64,000 nucleotides of DNA from Streptomyces sp. NBC_01283. Its GTDB lineage: Bacteria > Actinomycetota > Actinomycetes > Streptomycetales > Streptomycetaceae. The translations under genes were made by a program, and so were the position numbers. Below are positions 16,972-27,248 of the stretch, one piece after another. Within the stretch, counting starts at the first letter, position 1, and each line of letters opens with the position of its first letter. The stretch is taken from the NCBI RefSeq assembly GCF_041435335.1, contig NZ_CP108430.1, forward strand, positions 8,900,001 through 8,964,000, read 5' to 3'. Below the pieces are notes generated by a model. The model saw only the letters and a program-made list of their open reading frames with translations. It searched no databases and was not told the DNA's origin.

Positions 16972-17852
16972 TCAGTCGGGGAGTTCCACCCGGACCACCG
17001 CCGTGGTCCATTCCTCCGGGCTCCTGTCCTCATGCGCGGGCTCGGCCTCCACCGCGGCGTACAGCGCGTCGGGCGAGCCCGCTATGGCCTGCGCCCCCGC
17101 GATCACGGGGAAGAGTTCCCCGTCGGCCACCCGGTGGACGAGTTTCCCGCCCGACGACTCCTCGATGAGCTTCTTCTGCGGGGCGGATGAAGCGCCGCGC
17201 CAGCCCTAGGCGCCGTCCAGGCTCGGCTTGAGGCTGCTTCCCGCATCGGAGAAGCAGAGCTCGTCGCGCCCCGGCACGAGCGTAAGGTCGCCGCGTGTGC
17301 CGCCGGAGGCGGGGCGTGGGACGATCGCGGCGACCGCTTTGCCCACACTCTCGAAGGGTCCGTTCGCCGGGGTGATCTTCTTGGGTGCGGGGGCCGAGAC
17401 GAACGGGCTCAGCGTGCCGTCGCCGTTGATCCGGACGATCCCTTGCCCGGTCCTCCAGTAGAGACCGTCCTTGCCGGCGGCGAGCCAACCGGAGTTGAAG
17501 CTGTCCGCGGCCGTGACGCGCGGGTCGGGGCTCTTGCACCTGCCGTTGATGACCTTTGTTGCCTTCTCCGCCGCGCTGACCTTCCAGAGGTCGTCCGCCG
17601 CGAGGTAGACGGAGCCGTCCCGAGCCACCGGCGCCCATCGATCGCCAACGTGCCGCCCTCCCCGAAGATGTCGCCCCCGCCACCGAGCACGAAGTCGACG
17701 TTCAGCGGCTGATCCCCACCACCGGCGGTCGAGTTGCCGACGGTGAATCCGGCGATCGCCGCGAGGGCGACGCCACCGCCGAGGACGGCCCGGCGCCCAC
17801 GAAGGGACAGGGAGCTGAAGCCACGCAAAAGAATTGGCCTCTCTTCGCTCAT
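16972..17852 (-). pseudogene. Broken gene for a membrane-anchored, propeller-like protein (frameshift plus internal TAG)
   Basis: Three pieces of one protein are visible. Piece 1 starts at 17852 (MSEERPILLRGFSSLSLRGRR), has a transmembrane anchor VLGGGVALAAIAGFTVG, and reads to GTLAIDG near 17637. There a one-base loss shifts the frame; in the next frame APVARDGSVYLAADDLWKVSA continues to SSLKPSLDGA and stops at TAG (17206-17208). The same frame then goes on for 77 sensible codons (WRGASSAPQKKLIEESSGGK...VVRVELPD) to TGA at 16972. The gene would be about 290 residues. GxxYLA and GIVRINGDGTLSPFV recall NHL/beta-propeller repeats. Two separate lesions favour a decayed gene over a single sequencing error. 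Original function unknown. Confidence 0.7.
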
Positions 17853-18029
17853 TGATCAGGAGCGGCCGGACCGACGGATCCTACGCACTCCCACCGCGCC
17901 CCGGCCATGCCGTTGCGGCTGCCTGACAAAGCCAAGGCTCCCTGCATGCCGCCGTGGCGACCGGGAGTGCCCCGGAAACCCCGCGCCCACCCTTGCGCCG
18001 GGCGCGGTCCGTGTAGTCGGCTGATCCGC

Positions 18030-19610
18030 ATGAGGAACAGGAGCATTGCCGCAATGACCGTCGCCCTTGTCGCGGGGTCCCTTCTGACCGGCGTACCGAA
18101 TGCCGGTGCGCAAGCCGCCGGGCACGGCACCGGCAACTCGTCGCCGACGAACGGGTCGTCGCACAGCCTCGGGGTCGACCTGGACACCGTGACGATCCCC
18201 GAATTACAGGCACGCATGGCGAAGCGTTCGCTGACTCCCACGATGCTGACGAGGGCCTACCTGCGGCGCATCGAGAACGTCGATCCCAAGATTCACGCGG
18301 TGCTGCGCACCAGCCCGACGGCTCTGCGCCAGGCCGCCGCCAGCGACGCAAGGCACAGACACGGTAAGACCCTTGGGCCGCTGGACGGCATCCCCGTTCT
18401 GCTCAAGGACAACGTGAACACCCGTGACATGCCGACGACCGCCGGGTCGCTCGCGCTCGCCGGGAGCCCGCCCCACACCGATGCCGCGCTGGTGACCCGG
18501 CTGCGGAAGGCGGGGGCGGTGATCCTCGGCAAGACCAACCTGTCCGAATGGGCCAATTTCCGTGGTGCGAAGCCGACATCGGGGTGGTCGGCAGTGGGCG
18601 GGCAGACCAACAACCCCTACGTCCTCGACCGGAATCCTTGCGGTTCGTCGGCCGGTTCCGGCGCGGCACTCGCCGCGTCGTTGTCGCAAGTGGCGATCGG
18701 CACCGAGACGGACGGGTCCATCGTGTGCCCGGCAGGGATGAACGGCGTCGTCGGCCACAAGCCCAGCCTCGGCCTGGTCAGTCAGTCGGGCGTGGTGCCG
18801 ATCTCCGCCGAGCAGGACACGGCCGGGCCGATGGCACGCAACGTGACCGACACCGCGCTCACCCTCTCGGTGCTGAGCGAACGCAAGGCCGCGCGCGGTG
18901 AGGGCGGGAGCGCCGACCTCCGCGGCAAGCGGATCGGCCTGTGGCGCCTGCCTTCGCTCGGATCCGACGTGGACGCGGTGATGACCCGCACGGCGAAGAA
19001 GCTGCGCACGGCCGGAGCCGTGGTCGTCGAGGTGACACCCCCGTACCAGGCACGGCTCGCCGAACTCGAATTCCCGGCGCTGCTCAGCGAGTTCCACCGG
19101 GACATCGACGCCTACCTCGGCACTCGCGAGGGCCCCCGCAACCTCGCCGAGCTGATCGAGTTCAACCGCACCCACCCGGAGGAACAGAGCTGCTTCGCCG
19201 GCCAGGAGCTGTTCGAGCAGGCCCTCGCCGCCCCGCCCACCACCGACCCCGAGTACCGGGCGATGCGTGCCGAGTTGAAGGACCTCTCCCGGCGTTCCAT
19301 CGACGAGACCATGGCCTCCCATCACCTGGACGCCATTGCAGCGCCCACCAACCCGCCCGCCTGGACGACCGACTGCGCCCGCGGCGACAACGACGTCATC
19401 CCGTCCTCCACCCCCGCGGCCGTCGCCGGGTATCCGTCCCTCTCGGTACCTGCCGGGTCCGTGAACGAACTGCCCGTCGGTGTGCTCCTGATGGCCGGTG
19501 ACCGCCAGGACACCAAGCTCCTCTCGCTGGGAGCCGCGGTGGAGCACCGGCTGAAGGCCTGGCGCGCACCGCGCTTCCTGCCGACGGTCGGTTCCGGCGC
19601 GTCACGGTGA
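18030..19610 (+). CDS. Secreted amidase (amidase signature family)
   Basis: A 526-residue hydrolase. ATG 18030 is preferred to the in-frame upstream codon because it gives a signal peptide: MRNRSIAAMTVALVAGSLLTG then AQAAG. The amidase-signature catalytic triad is clear: Lys126 (PVLLKDNVNT), cis-Ser206 (GSSAGSGAALAASL) and nucleophile Ser230 (TETDGSIVCPA), with the family spacing of 24 between the two serines. The enzyme should hydrolyse carboxamides outside the cell; related secreted Streptomyces enzymes act on peptide or small amides. The C-terminus has AGYPSLSVPAGSVNELPVGVLLMAG, also conserved. No co-transcribed neighbour is evident. Confidence 0.9.
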   Translation: MRNRSIAAMTVALVAGSLLTGVPNAGAQAAGHGTGNSSPTNGSSHSLGVDLDTVTIPELQARMAKRSLTPTMLTRAYLRRIENVDPKIHAVLRTSPTALRQAAASDARHRHGKTLGPLDGIPVLLKDNVNTRDMPTTAGSLALAGSPPHTDAALVTRLRKAGAVILGKTNLSEWANFRGAKPTSGWSAVGGQTNNPYVLDRNPCGSSAGSGAALAASLSQVAIGTETDGSIVCPAGMNGVVGHKPSLGLVSQSGVVPISAEQDTAGPMARNVTDTALTLSVLSERKAARGEGGSADLRGKRIGLWRLPSLGSDVDAVMTRTAKKLRTAGAVVVEVTPPYQARLAELEFPALLSEFHRDIDAYLGTREGPRNLAELIEFNRTHPEEQSCFAGQELFEQALAAPPTTDPEYRAMRAELKDLSRRSIDETMASHHLDAIAAPTNPPAWTTDCARGDNDVIPSSTPAAVAGYPSLSVPAGSVNELPVGVLLMAGDRQDTKLLSLGAAVEHRLKAWRAPRFLPTVGSGASR

Positions 19611-19708
19611 ACAGGTGAGCAAGGGAAGGGAACCTGCGGCAGCCTGATCACTGAACCTCAGGACTGTTGATGTGACGCCCACCACGGGCCGGGTGCTTCG
19701 GGTCGCCC

Positions 19709-20404
19709 ATGCGCGATCATGATCCGATGGAGAGTCGTTTCCTTGGCATCGGTGATCTCGTCGAAGCTCCGTCCGTGGCGGTCGTGGTCGACGTCATGCG
19801 TGCTTTCACGGTGGCTGCCTGGGGTTTTGCCCGAGGGGCGGAAAAGATCGTCCTTGCCGAGTCGCTGGACGAAGCCCTGTCGCTCAAGGCCCGTCACCCG
19901 GGTTGGCTGGCACTCAAGGACGGTCCGCCCGCACCCGGGTTCGACGCGGTCAACTCGCCGGGCCTGCTGCGGTCCACCGACCTCGGCGGCCGGACCGTCG
20001 TGCAGAAGACCACGGCGGGCACGGTCGGCGCCCTCGCGGTCAAGGAGGCTTCGCTGGTGCTGTGTGCCGGCTTCGTGGTCGCCGAGGCAACGGCTCAGAC
20101 CTTGCGCACGCGCGGGTGCGACAGCGTCACATTCGTGGTCACCGGCGAAGAGGGGCACGCCGACGAAGACCTGGCGTGCGCCCAGTACATCGCTCGGAGG
20201 ACCACCGACACCGGGGCGGACGCAGCCGATTTCCTCCGCCGCGCCGGGGAGTCCCGTGCCGCCGCCGAGTTGAGGGAGGGGGTGCGTCAAGGAGTCCACC
20301 CTGATGACGTCGCGCTCTGTCTCGAGCTCGACCGCTTCCCCTTCGCCATGGTGGCGACCCTGGAGGACTCACTCATGGTCCTTCGCCCGCATGCCGTGGG
20401 CTGA
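19709..20404 (+). CDS. ComB-like 2-phosphosulfolactate phosphatase family protein
   Basis: A 231-residue protein resembling the Mg-dependent ComB phosphatases, which in methanogens convert 2-phosphosulfolactate to sulfolactate. Matching blocks are [22 protein letters not shown] near the N-terminus, [14 protein letters not shown] in the middle, [16 protein letters not shown] and a C-terminal [15 protein letters not shown]. Actinobacteria do not make coenzyme M, so the real substrate is probably another small phosphate ester. ATG 19727 is an alternative start; neither has a clear ribosome site. It stands alone between an amidase and a convergent acyl-CoA oxidase. Confidence 0.78.
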   Translation: MRDHDPMESRFLGIGDLVEAPSVAVVVDVMRAFTVAAWGFARGAEKIVLAESLDEALSLKARHPGWLALKDGPPAPGFDAVNSPGLLRSTDLGGRTVVQKTTAGTVGALAVKEASLVLCAGFVVAEATAQTLRTRGCDSVTFVVTGEEGHADEDLACAQYIARRTTDTGADAADFLRRAGESRAAAELREGVRQGVHPDDVALCLELDRFPFAMVATLEDSLMVLRPHAVG

Positions 20405-20533
20405 GTGACTACCCCTCCGCGCGGGACGCCCCGACGGCGATGACACGCATGAATGCCCTGATGGTGAGTGGTGCCGCTGACAGGCGAGGACGCCGTTCAG
20501 TACGCCGCCACTGGACCCCCCGGCGCCCTCTGG

Positions 20534-22492
20534 TCACCCCACCAGATCAGGCGAGCGCAGCATCTGCGGCGGGATGCCCCAGGCGTCGACTAGGTCGGTG
20601 GCGAGCGGCCGGATCCTGCGGCACAGGTCGTTCACCTCCCGGCGGATCGCCTTGGAACGCTGCGTCGTCAGACGGCCGTGTTCCATGAACCAGGCGCGAT
20701 CCGCCTCGATCGTGGAAAGGGCGAAGAGGTCGCACAGCAGCCCCAGCGCGACCTTGTTGTCGCCGTCGGGCAGACGGCGCGTCTTGTCGACGAACGCTTC
20801 GAGCACCAGCCGCTCGACGTGTGCGTGGGCCACCGCGATGACATGGTCCTGCACCTGCGAGAAGACGACACCGGGGTGGGTCTTCTGGTCCATCCCGCGC
20901 TTGAGCCGCCGCGCCACACCGGCGAGCATGTGCTCCTCGCGGAAGCGGAGCATGGCGAGCTGGTACTCCGAATCGAACAGGCCCGCTTCCTGATCCCACT
21001 CGTCGCCGCCGGGCAGCAAGTCACGTACCCGCTCAAGGAGTTTGTGGGCCGAGGTCTTCTCGATGACCGTCTCGACGGCGAGGTTGGTGACGTACCGGAC
21101 CATGCCGAGCTGGTCCAGGTTCTCGAACTCGCTCGCGTAGTGAGTCAGCAAGCCCTTCGCCACCAGCTGAAGCAGCACGTGGTTGTCGCCCTCGAACGTG
21201 GCGAAGACGTCACTGTCGGCCTTCAGGGCGGCGAACCGGTTGACGGCAAGATAACCGGCGCCCCCGCACGCCTCGCGGCACTCCTGAATCGTGCGGGTGG
21301 CGTGCCAGGTACCGAGCGCCTTGGTGCCCGCGGCCCGCGCCTCCAGCTCACGTCGTGCGAGTTCGTCGTCATTGATCCCCGAGAAGACCTCGTGCAACTG
21401 CGTGCGCACGACGTCCTGGGCGAAATGCAGTGCGTAGGTGCGCGCGATGAGCGGGAGCAGCCTGCGCTGGTGCATGCCGTAGTCGAGGAGCACCTGCTCC
21501 TCGGTGTCCGAGGCCGCCTGGAACTGGCGTCGGCGCACGGCGTACTTGGTGGCGATCGCCAGGGCGACCTTGCTGGCGTTGATGGCGCCGCCGCCCACGC
21601 TGACCCGCCCCTGCACCAGCGTGCCGAGCATGGTGAAGAAGCGGCGGTCGGGGTTGTCGATCGGGCTCTGGTAGACGCCCTCGGGTGTGACGTCGGCGAA
21701 CTGGTTGAGCAGCGCCTCGCGCGGCACGCGTACGCCGTCGAACCAGATGCGGCCGTTGTCCACGCCGTTGAGGCCCATCTTGCGGCCGTCGTCCTCGATC
21801 CGGACGCCGGGGGCCACCTCGCCGTTCACGCGGATCGGTACGACGAACGCGTGGACGCCCTGGTGCTCTCCGGCCACCTCCAGCTGGGCGAAGACGACCG
21901 CCAGCTCGGCGTGCCGGGCCGCGTTGCCGATGTAGTCCTTGCGCGCCTGGTCCGCGCCGGTGGTGATGACGAACTCCCGGCTCTCGGCGTCGTACCGGGC
22001 CACCGTGCCGAGCGCCTGGACATTGGAGCCGTGTCCGGTCTCGGTCATCGCGAAGCAGCCCATCAGCTCCCCGGTGATCAGACGCGGCAGGTAGGCCTCG
22101 TGGTGGCGTTCCGTGCCCAGGTGCAGGATCGCGCCGCCGAAGAGCCCGAACTGCACGCCGACCTTCACCAGCACGGACAGATCGCCGAACGCGAGCGTCT
22201 CGAACGCGGCGATCGACGCCCCGACGTCGCCGCCCCCGCCGTACTCCTTCGGAAAGCCCATGCCTGTCTGGCCCGTTGCCGCCATCTCGACGACGAGCTC
22301 ACGCACGCGCTCGCGGAACTCGTCGAAGCCGAGCTGCTCCGCGTCGTCCAGTACACCCGCGTACGTCGTCAGGTTGGTGCGGACCAGGTTGCGGACCTCG
22401 GCGTACTCGCCGTCGAGCAACTCGGCAAGAGCCGGTACGTCGACGTCGGGCTGCACGTATCCGCTCGGGGGAGTGGCGCTGTCGGTGACCAT
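20534..22492 (-). CDS. Acyl-CoA oxidase/dehydrogenase, ACOX-like
   Basis: A 652-residue flavoenzyme with the acyl-CoA oxidase layout: N-terminal helical domain with GMGFPKEYGGGGDVGASIAAFE, beta domain with GCFAMTETGHGSNVQALGTVARYD (FAD and substrate contacts), and a long C-terminal region with QECREACGGAGYLAVNRFAALKADSDVFATFEGDNHVLLQLVAKGLL, where the Glu in FEGDN is the usual catalytic base. It should introduce the 2,3-trans double bond in acyl-CoA, transferring electrons to oxygen (oxidase) or an acceptor. Its length exceeds ordinary acyl-CoA dehydrogenases (about 380). The WYL regulator gene lies immediately upstream on the same strand. Substrate chain length unknown. Confidence 0.88.
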   Translation of the reverse strand: MVTDSATPPSGYVQPDVDVPALAELLDGEYAEVRNLVRTNLTTYAGVLDDAEQLGFDEFRERVRELVVEMAATGQTGMGFPKEYGGGGDVGASIAAFETLAFGDLSVLVKVGVQFGLFGGAILHLGTERHHEAYLPRLITGELMGCFAMTETGHGSNVQALGTVARYDAESREFVITTGADQARKDYIGNAARHAELAVVFAQLEVAGEHQGVHAFVVPIRVNGEVAPGVRIEDDGRKMGLNGVDNGRIWFDGVRVPREALLNQFADVTPEGVYQSPIDNPDRRFFTMLGTLVQGRVSVGGGAINASKVALAIATKYAVRRRQFQAASDTEEQVLLDYGMHQRRLLPLIARTYALHFAQDVVRTQLHEVFSGINDDELARRELEARAAGTKALGTWHATRTIQECREACGGAGYLAVNRFAALKADSDVFATFEGDNHVLLQLVAKGLLTHYASEFENLDQLGMVRYVTNLAVETVIEKTSAHKLLERVRDLLPGGDEWDQEAGLFDSEYQLAMLRFREEHMLAGVARRLKRGMDQKTHPGVVFSQVQDHVIAVAHAHVERLVLEAFVDKTRRLPDGDNKVALGLLCDLFALSTIEADRAWFMEHGRLTTQRSKAIRREVNDLCRRIRPLATDLVDAWGIPPQMLRSPDLVG

Positions 22493-22562
22493 GTCGCCCT
22501 GCTACCCGCCCGGAGGATGATCAAATCGGTCGCTTGGTCCATCCAGTGGCCCCGCCGGGCGC

Positions 22563-23537
22563 TCAGGACGGGTCTCCATAGCGGGAGACGATCATGGTGG
22601 CGCGGTTGCGCAGGGCGGTACGCAGCGACTGCGGGGTCAGGGCTTCCGCATCCGAGCTGAGCTGCCACAGTGCCCATTCCGCGTGCCGTGCATCCTGGAA
22701 GGTCACCTCCAGCCGCAGCCAGCCGTCCGCGTCGGGTTCTTCCGCACGGACGGCCAGCGCGGTGTCCAGCAGGTCCTCCCGCCGTACCGGGTTCACCCGC
22801 ACCAGCACGGTGATGTGCTCGCTGCCGGACAGGAACCGCGCCGAGCGCTCCCGCCAGACCCGGTCCAGATCGACCTCGTCCGGTCGCTGCGCCGGTTCGG
22901 GGAGCTCCTCGGCGGCCAGCACCCGCGACAGCCGGTAGGTGCGGTCCGCACCGGATCTCGTGGCAAGCAGATAGGCCCGGTCTCGTACGGTGACCAGGCC
23001 GACCGGATCCACCGTGCGCCACTGTGGCGCCTGGCCCGTGGCCGCGTAGTGGATGCGCAGCTTGTGTCCGGCGAGCACCGCGCGCCGGACCTCGATCATG
23101 GTGGTGTCGGCCACCTCCTCGGTGACAAGGCGGCGTGAGAGCAGGTCGGTCTCCGGGTCGACGAGCATGCGCTGGGCCGCGTCGCTCGCGGTGACCCGGT
23201 GGCTTTCGGGCAGCGCGTCCACCACCTTCCGCATCGCCGAGGCGAGCGCCGAGCCGAGGCCGAACGCCTGCTCGCCGCGTCCCGATCCGGCGGTCAGCAC
23301 GGCAAGGGCCTCGTCGTGGTTCAGGCCGGTGAGTTCGGTCCGGAAACCGGGCAGCAACGCGAAACCGCCGTGCCGACCGCGTTCGGCATGGACCGGGACG
23401 CCCGCCGTGGACAGTGCCTCGATGTCGCGCAGCACGGTGCGGGTGGACACCTCAAGCTCGCGGGCCAGCGTGTCCGCGGTCAGCCGACCGCGTTGGCGCA
23501 GCAGCAGCACAAGCGAGACCAGCCGGTCGGCACGCAT
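22563..23537 (-). CDS. WYL-domain (YafY-type) transcriptional regulator
   Basis: A 324-residue regulator. An N-terminal helix-turn-helix (RLVSLVLLLRQRGRLTADTLARELEVSTRTVLRDIEALSTAGVPVHAERG, residues 5-53) is followed by the WYL sensor region (about 135-215) and a C-terminal WCX segment with WLRLEVTFQDARHAEWALWQL. WYL regulators bind nucleic acid or nucleotide ligands and control stress or defence genes; many simply repress a divergent neighbour. Here RidA is divergent (151-base gap), and the acyl-CoA oxidase gene lies 70 bases downstream on the same strand. No nearby defence genes were seen. Confidence 0.87.
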   Translation of the reverse strand: MRADRLVSLVLLLRQRGRLTADTLARELEVSTRTVLRDIEALSTAGVPVHAERGRHGGFALLPGFRTELTGLNHDEALAVLTAGSGRGEQAFGLGSALASAMRKVVDALPESHRVTASDAAQRMLVDPETDLLSRRLVTEEVADTTMIEVRRAVLAGHKLRIHYAATGQAPQWRTVDPVGLVTVRDRAYLLATRSGADRTYRLSRVLAAEELPEPAQRPDEVDLDRVWRERSARFLSGSEHITVLVRVNPVRREDLLDTALAVRAEEPDADGWLRLEVTFQDARHAEWALWQLSSDAEALTPQSLRTALRNRATMIVSRYGDPS

Positions 23538-23687
23538 GCGGAGAGGTTATCCAAATACATGACCAAGGGTGTCGTGATTTGTTGGGAGGCTCGTTTCCAT
23601 GACGTCGAGGCCGGCGGCCACCGAGCCGACGGACGTCCGTACTCCCTGTTTCCTGCTCCCGATGAACCGACTGAAATGGATGTGGCA

Positions 23688-24083
23688 ATGGAACGAACGG
23701 CAGTCAACCCGGTGACGTGGTCGCAGGAGATGGGATTCAACCAGGGCGAGGTGGTCTCTGGGCACACACGGACCCTGTACTGCTCCGGGCAGACGGCGAT
23801 GAGCAGTGACGGCAAGCCCCAGCATGAGGGCGACATGGCGGCACAACTGGTGCTGGCCATCGACAACTTGGAGGCCGTGCTGGGGGAGGCCGGGATGTCT
23901 CTCGCGAACCTCGTCCGGCTCAACGTCTACAGCACCGACATCGATGTGCTCTTCCAGCACTACGGCGTACTTGCGGCGCGGTTGGGCGCCGCGAGAGTGG
24001 CGCCGACCACCACGATGCTCGGGGTGACGCGGCTGGCGATCCCCGGGCAGCTGGTCGAGCTGGAGGGGACCGCCGTCGCGTGA
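23688..24083 (+). CDS. RidA family reactive-imine deaminase
   Basis: A 131-residue RidA/YjgF fold starting MERTAVNPVTWSQEMGFNQGE. Conserved blocks are LYCSGQTAMS, GDMAAQLVLAIDNLEAVLGEAGMSLANLVRLNVYSTD and the C-terminal GVTRLAIPGQLVELEGTAVA, whose Arg corresponds to the substrate-binding Arg of active RidA. Such enzymes hydrolyse enamine/imine intermediates from PLP enzymes to keto acids. ATG 23688 is chosen by homology; ATG 23676 four codons upstream is possible. It is divergent from the WYL regulator and likely controlled by it. Confidence 0.87.
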   Translation: MERTAVNPVTWSQEMGFNQGEVVSGHTRTLYCSGQTAMSSDGKPQHEGDMAAQLVLAIDNLEAVLGEAGMSLANLVRLNVYSTDIDVLFQHYGVLAARLGAARVAPTTTMLGVTRLAIPGQLVELEGTAVA

Positions 24084-24158
24084 CGCCAGGTCGACTGGCG
24101 TATGAACTGAGTTGCGGGGCGAACGCATCCTGAGCCCCTCATGATCGTTCAGCTAGGC

Positions 24159-24359
24159 ATGAAGAACACCAAACGCGCCGTCGTTGCCCTGACCCTTGCC
24201 GCTGCCGCCCTTGCCACGGCCGGACCCGCCGAGGCGGACGACGTCCCCGGCGACAACGGACGGATCAACCTCCCGCACAGCCCCGGCGAGGTCGTCCACG
24301 GAGTACGAACGGGTCTTGACGCGGCGGCCATGACCTGGGAGCTGGCGCAGGCCCGCTGA
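24159..24359 (+). CDS. Small secreted peptide of unknown function
   Basis: A 66-residue product with a clear signal peptide: MKNTKRAVV, hydrophobic ALTLAAAALATAG, then PAEA and cleavage near DDVPG. The mature part is only about 40 residues (PGDNGRINLPHSPGEVVHGVRTGLDAAAMTWELAQAR), with no Cys. ATG 24159 is used; an in-frame ATG at 24141 would add six residues and spoil the signal. A strong terminator follows 15 bases after the stop, supporting a real transcript. Not assigned to a family. Confidence 0.55.
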   Translation: MKNTKRAVVALTLAAAALATAGPAEADDVPGDNGRINLPHSPGEVVHGVRTGLDAAAMTWELAQAR

Positions 24360-24374
24360 GTGGTGATCACGAGA

Positions 24375-24410
24375 GAGCCCCGGCCCTGAGGCCGGGGCTC
24401 TTCTTCTGTT
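24375..24410 (+). terminator. Rho-independent terminator
   Basis: GAGCCCCGGCC (24375-24385) and GGCCGGGGCTC (24390-24400) make a perfect 11-bp stem with a CTGA loop, followed by TTCTTCTGTT. It is the best intrinsic terminator in the window and separates the small secreted peptide gene from the convergent signalling operon. Confidence 0.88.
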
Positions 24411-24433
24411 CACAGGCGGCTGTCGGCTTCCGT

Positions 24434-24907
24434 TCACGGGTGGCTGTCGGCCGGACGCACGTCCGGGTCGTCGGCAAGACCGAGTGTCGCCGTGATGCGC
24501 TTGCCCATCGGCTCCTGGTGCACGTGGAAGTTCCGGCACACGGCCATCACGACTTCCAGGCCGTGCTGTCCGATGCGGCTCGGATCCGGCGCCGAAACCG
24601 CGGGGAGGACGACGTTGCCGTCCCGTACGGTGACTTCGATGACGTCGCCCTGCACCTCCAGGCTGAGCAGACATGGCCCCGGGGCATATTTGCGGGCGTT
24701 GGTCACCAGCTCGCTGACCACCAGTTCCACCATGCTCATGGCCCGGCCGGACATGGGAAGCCCGTGAACGGATCGCACGTCCGCCAGGAAGGCCCGGGCC
24801 AGATGCCGCGCGGGTGCGATGCCCTCGTCGTCCTCGAACAGCTGGGAAACCGACACGGACCTTGTCGATATCGGCGGCTGTCCGTCATCGCCCGCTGTCT
24901 GGCCCAT
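24434..24907 (-). CDS. HATPase anti-sigma-factor-like serine kinase (RsbW type)
   Basis: About 157 residues of a GHKL ATPase: MSMVELVVSELVTNARKYAPGPCLL carries the N-box (ELVTNA), VIEVTVRDGNVVLP the G1 region, GQHGLEVVMAVCRNFHVHQEPMGKRITATL the G2 region. Such small kinases bind sigma factors and phosphorylate STAS antagonists. ATG 24907 is chosen with GGCGG upstream; a TTG at 24991 would add 28 residues of less typical sequence. It is the last gene of a five-gene minus-strand operon whose first gene encodes an STAS protein, so the two are likely partners. No sigma factor is in the operon. Confidence 0.85.
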   Translation of the reverse strand: MGQTAGDDGQPPISTRSVSVSQLFEDDEGIAPARHLARAFLADVRSVHGLPMSGRAMSMVELVVSELVTNARKYAPGPCLLSLEVQGDVIEVTVRDGNVVLPAVSAPDPSRIGQHGLEVVMAVCRNFHVHQEPMGKRITATLGLADDPDVRPADSHP

Positions 24908-25019
24908 ACAGTCCGCCTTGCTCCCGAGCAGCCCGGCCTCACGCGGACCGACTACCCCCGTAACCGCGCTTAACCCCGGCTCGTCGTCCAACTGCCCGCG
25001 AAATGGACTCAGCCGGCCC

Positions 25020-25417
25020 TCATCGAGGTTCTGCCACCCGGCGCAGAGCGGCGAGGAGTTCCCGATTGCTCGCGCCTTTGAGCACGTACTCCAGAACGCC
25101 GGCGTTCCTCATCTGCTCCATGGAGCCCTTGTCGTCATACGCGGAGAACGCCACGATTCGGCTGTCCGGTGAACACCGTGCGATGCCCTTGGCGACGGAG
25201 TGGCCGCCACCGGGGAAGCGGACATCCAGGATGACGAGGTCCGGTTGATGGCGATACGCGAGTTCAAGCGCCTGCTCGGCGTTGCGCGCTGTGCCGACGA
25301 CCTCCAGATCGGGCTGTGCTTGTACGACCTCGCTCAGGATCTCCAGGAGCATCGTGTTGTCATCACACAGGATCACACTGAGGAGTGAACGTGGGCAGCC
25401 GTCCTCGGCCGCCGCGC

Positions 25418-25421
<4 letters not shown>
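25020..25421 (-). CDS. Single-domain response regulator (CheY-like receiver)
   Basis: A 133-residue receiver with no output domain. The acidic pair is Asp20-Asp21 (VILCDDN), the phosphorylation site Asp66 (VILDVRFPG), with Ser93 (VAFSAYDD) and Lys115 (VLKGAS) completing the switch. It starts with GTG overlapping the stop of the kinase gene (GTGA), so both are coupled. A stand-alone receiver may act as a phosphate sink or bind the neighbouring HATPase protein. The PGGGH after Asp66 is an unusual insertion-like loop. Confidence 0.87.
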
Positions 25422-26559
<1,138 letters not shown>

Positions 26560-26563
<4 letters not shown>

Positions 26564-27216
26564 GTGAGAAGCCCTTCACGTCGCGCGATCGTCACGGCCT
26601 CCAGCTGGGAACGCGCGCCCAGCTTTTCCAGCACCCGCTGGACGTGGTTGCGCCCTGTGTTGAGAGCGACCCCCAGCTGATCGCTGATCTCCGTGGTGGT
26701 GTGCCCTTGCCCCAGCAGCTGAAGTGCCTCCCGCTCCCGCGGGGTCAGGTTCGCGCCCAGACTCGGGACCCTGCCGGTCAGTCGGCCCAGCACGTCGCCC
26801 AACAGGTCCTGGCTGAACACCATTTCGCCCGCTGCCACCCGGCGTACGGCGTCCTCCAGCTCGCTCAGTCCGCGGGCCTTCAGGATCAGACCGGCCCCGC
26901 CCGCCTCCGCGACACGCGCGGCCACCGACCCGCTCCCTTCGCCCGCCAGGACCAGTACGCGCACGTCCGGCATGAGCACCAGCAAATCGGCAATGGCGGT
27001 GACCCCGTCACCGTCCGGCAGGCGCCGGTCCATCAGCACGACATCCGGCTCGCATCGTCTCGCGTCGGTCAGCGCCGAGGCCACCGACGTCGCGTGGCCC
27101 ACGATCCGCAGGTCGGGTGAACGCTCCAGGGCGAGGCATATCGCCTCGGCCACCATGTCGTGGTCCTCCACCAGCAGGACTCTGATCGTACGGCTGTGCG
27201 GGGGAGGTGAAGGCAT
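26560..27216 (-). CDS. NarL/LuxR-family response regulator
   Basis: A 218-residue two-domain regulator. Receiver: Asp18 (VEDHD), phosphorylation site Asp63 (VVLMDRRLPDGDG) and KARG near residue 125, where the conserved Lys lies. Output: LuxR helix-turn-helix in LTPREREALQLLGQGHTTTEISDQLGVALNTGRNHVQRVLEKLGARSQLEAV (about 150-205). ATG 27216 is chosen over the upstream start because AAGGA lies seven bases before it. The stop overlaps the kinase start (GTGA). This is the only protein of the operon with a DNA-binding domain, so it is the likely output of the kinase. Confidence 0.92.
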
Positions 27217-27248
27217 CAGTGCATCCTTGCAGGTGGCGGATTGCACGA

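Noticed and set aside
17206..17208. TAG as a read-through or pyrrolysine codon
   Set aside because: The same gene also has a frameshift, and no pyrrolysine genes are seen; decay or sequencing error is simpler.
20678..22660. Plus-strand open frame of 660 codons opposite the acyl-CoA oxidase
   Set aside because: Long antisense frames are common in GC-rich genes; the minus strand encodes a complete acyl-CoA oxidase with all motifs. Similar long shadows opposite or within narG (7820-9988), the heparinase gene (49316-51571), asnB (53784-55739) and the wzz genes (55856-57889) were dropped for the same reason.
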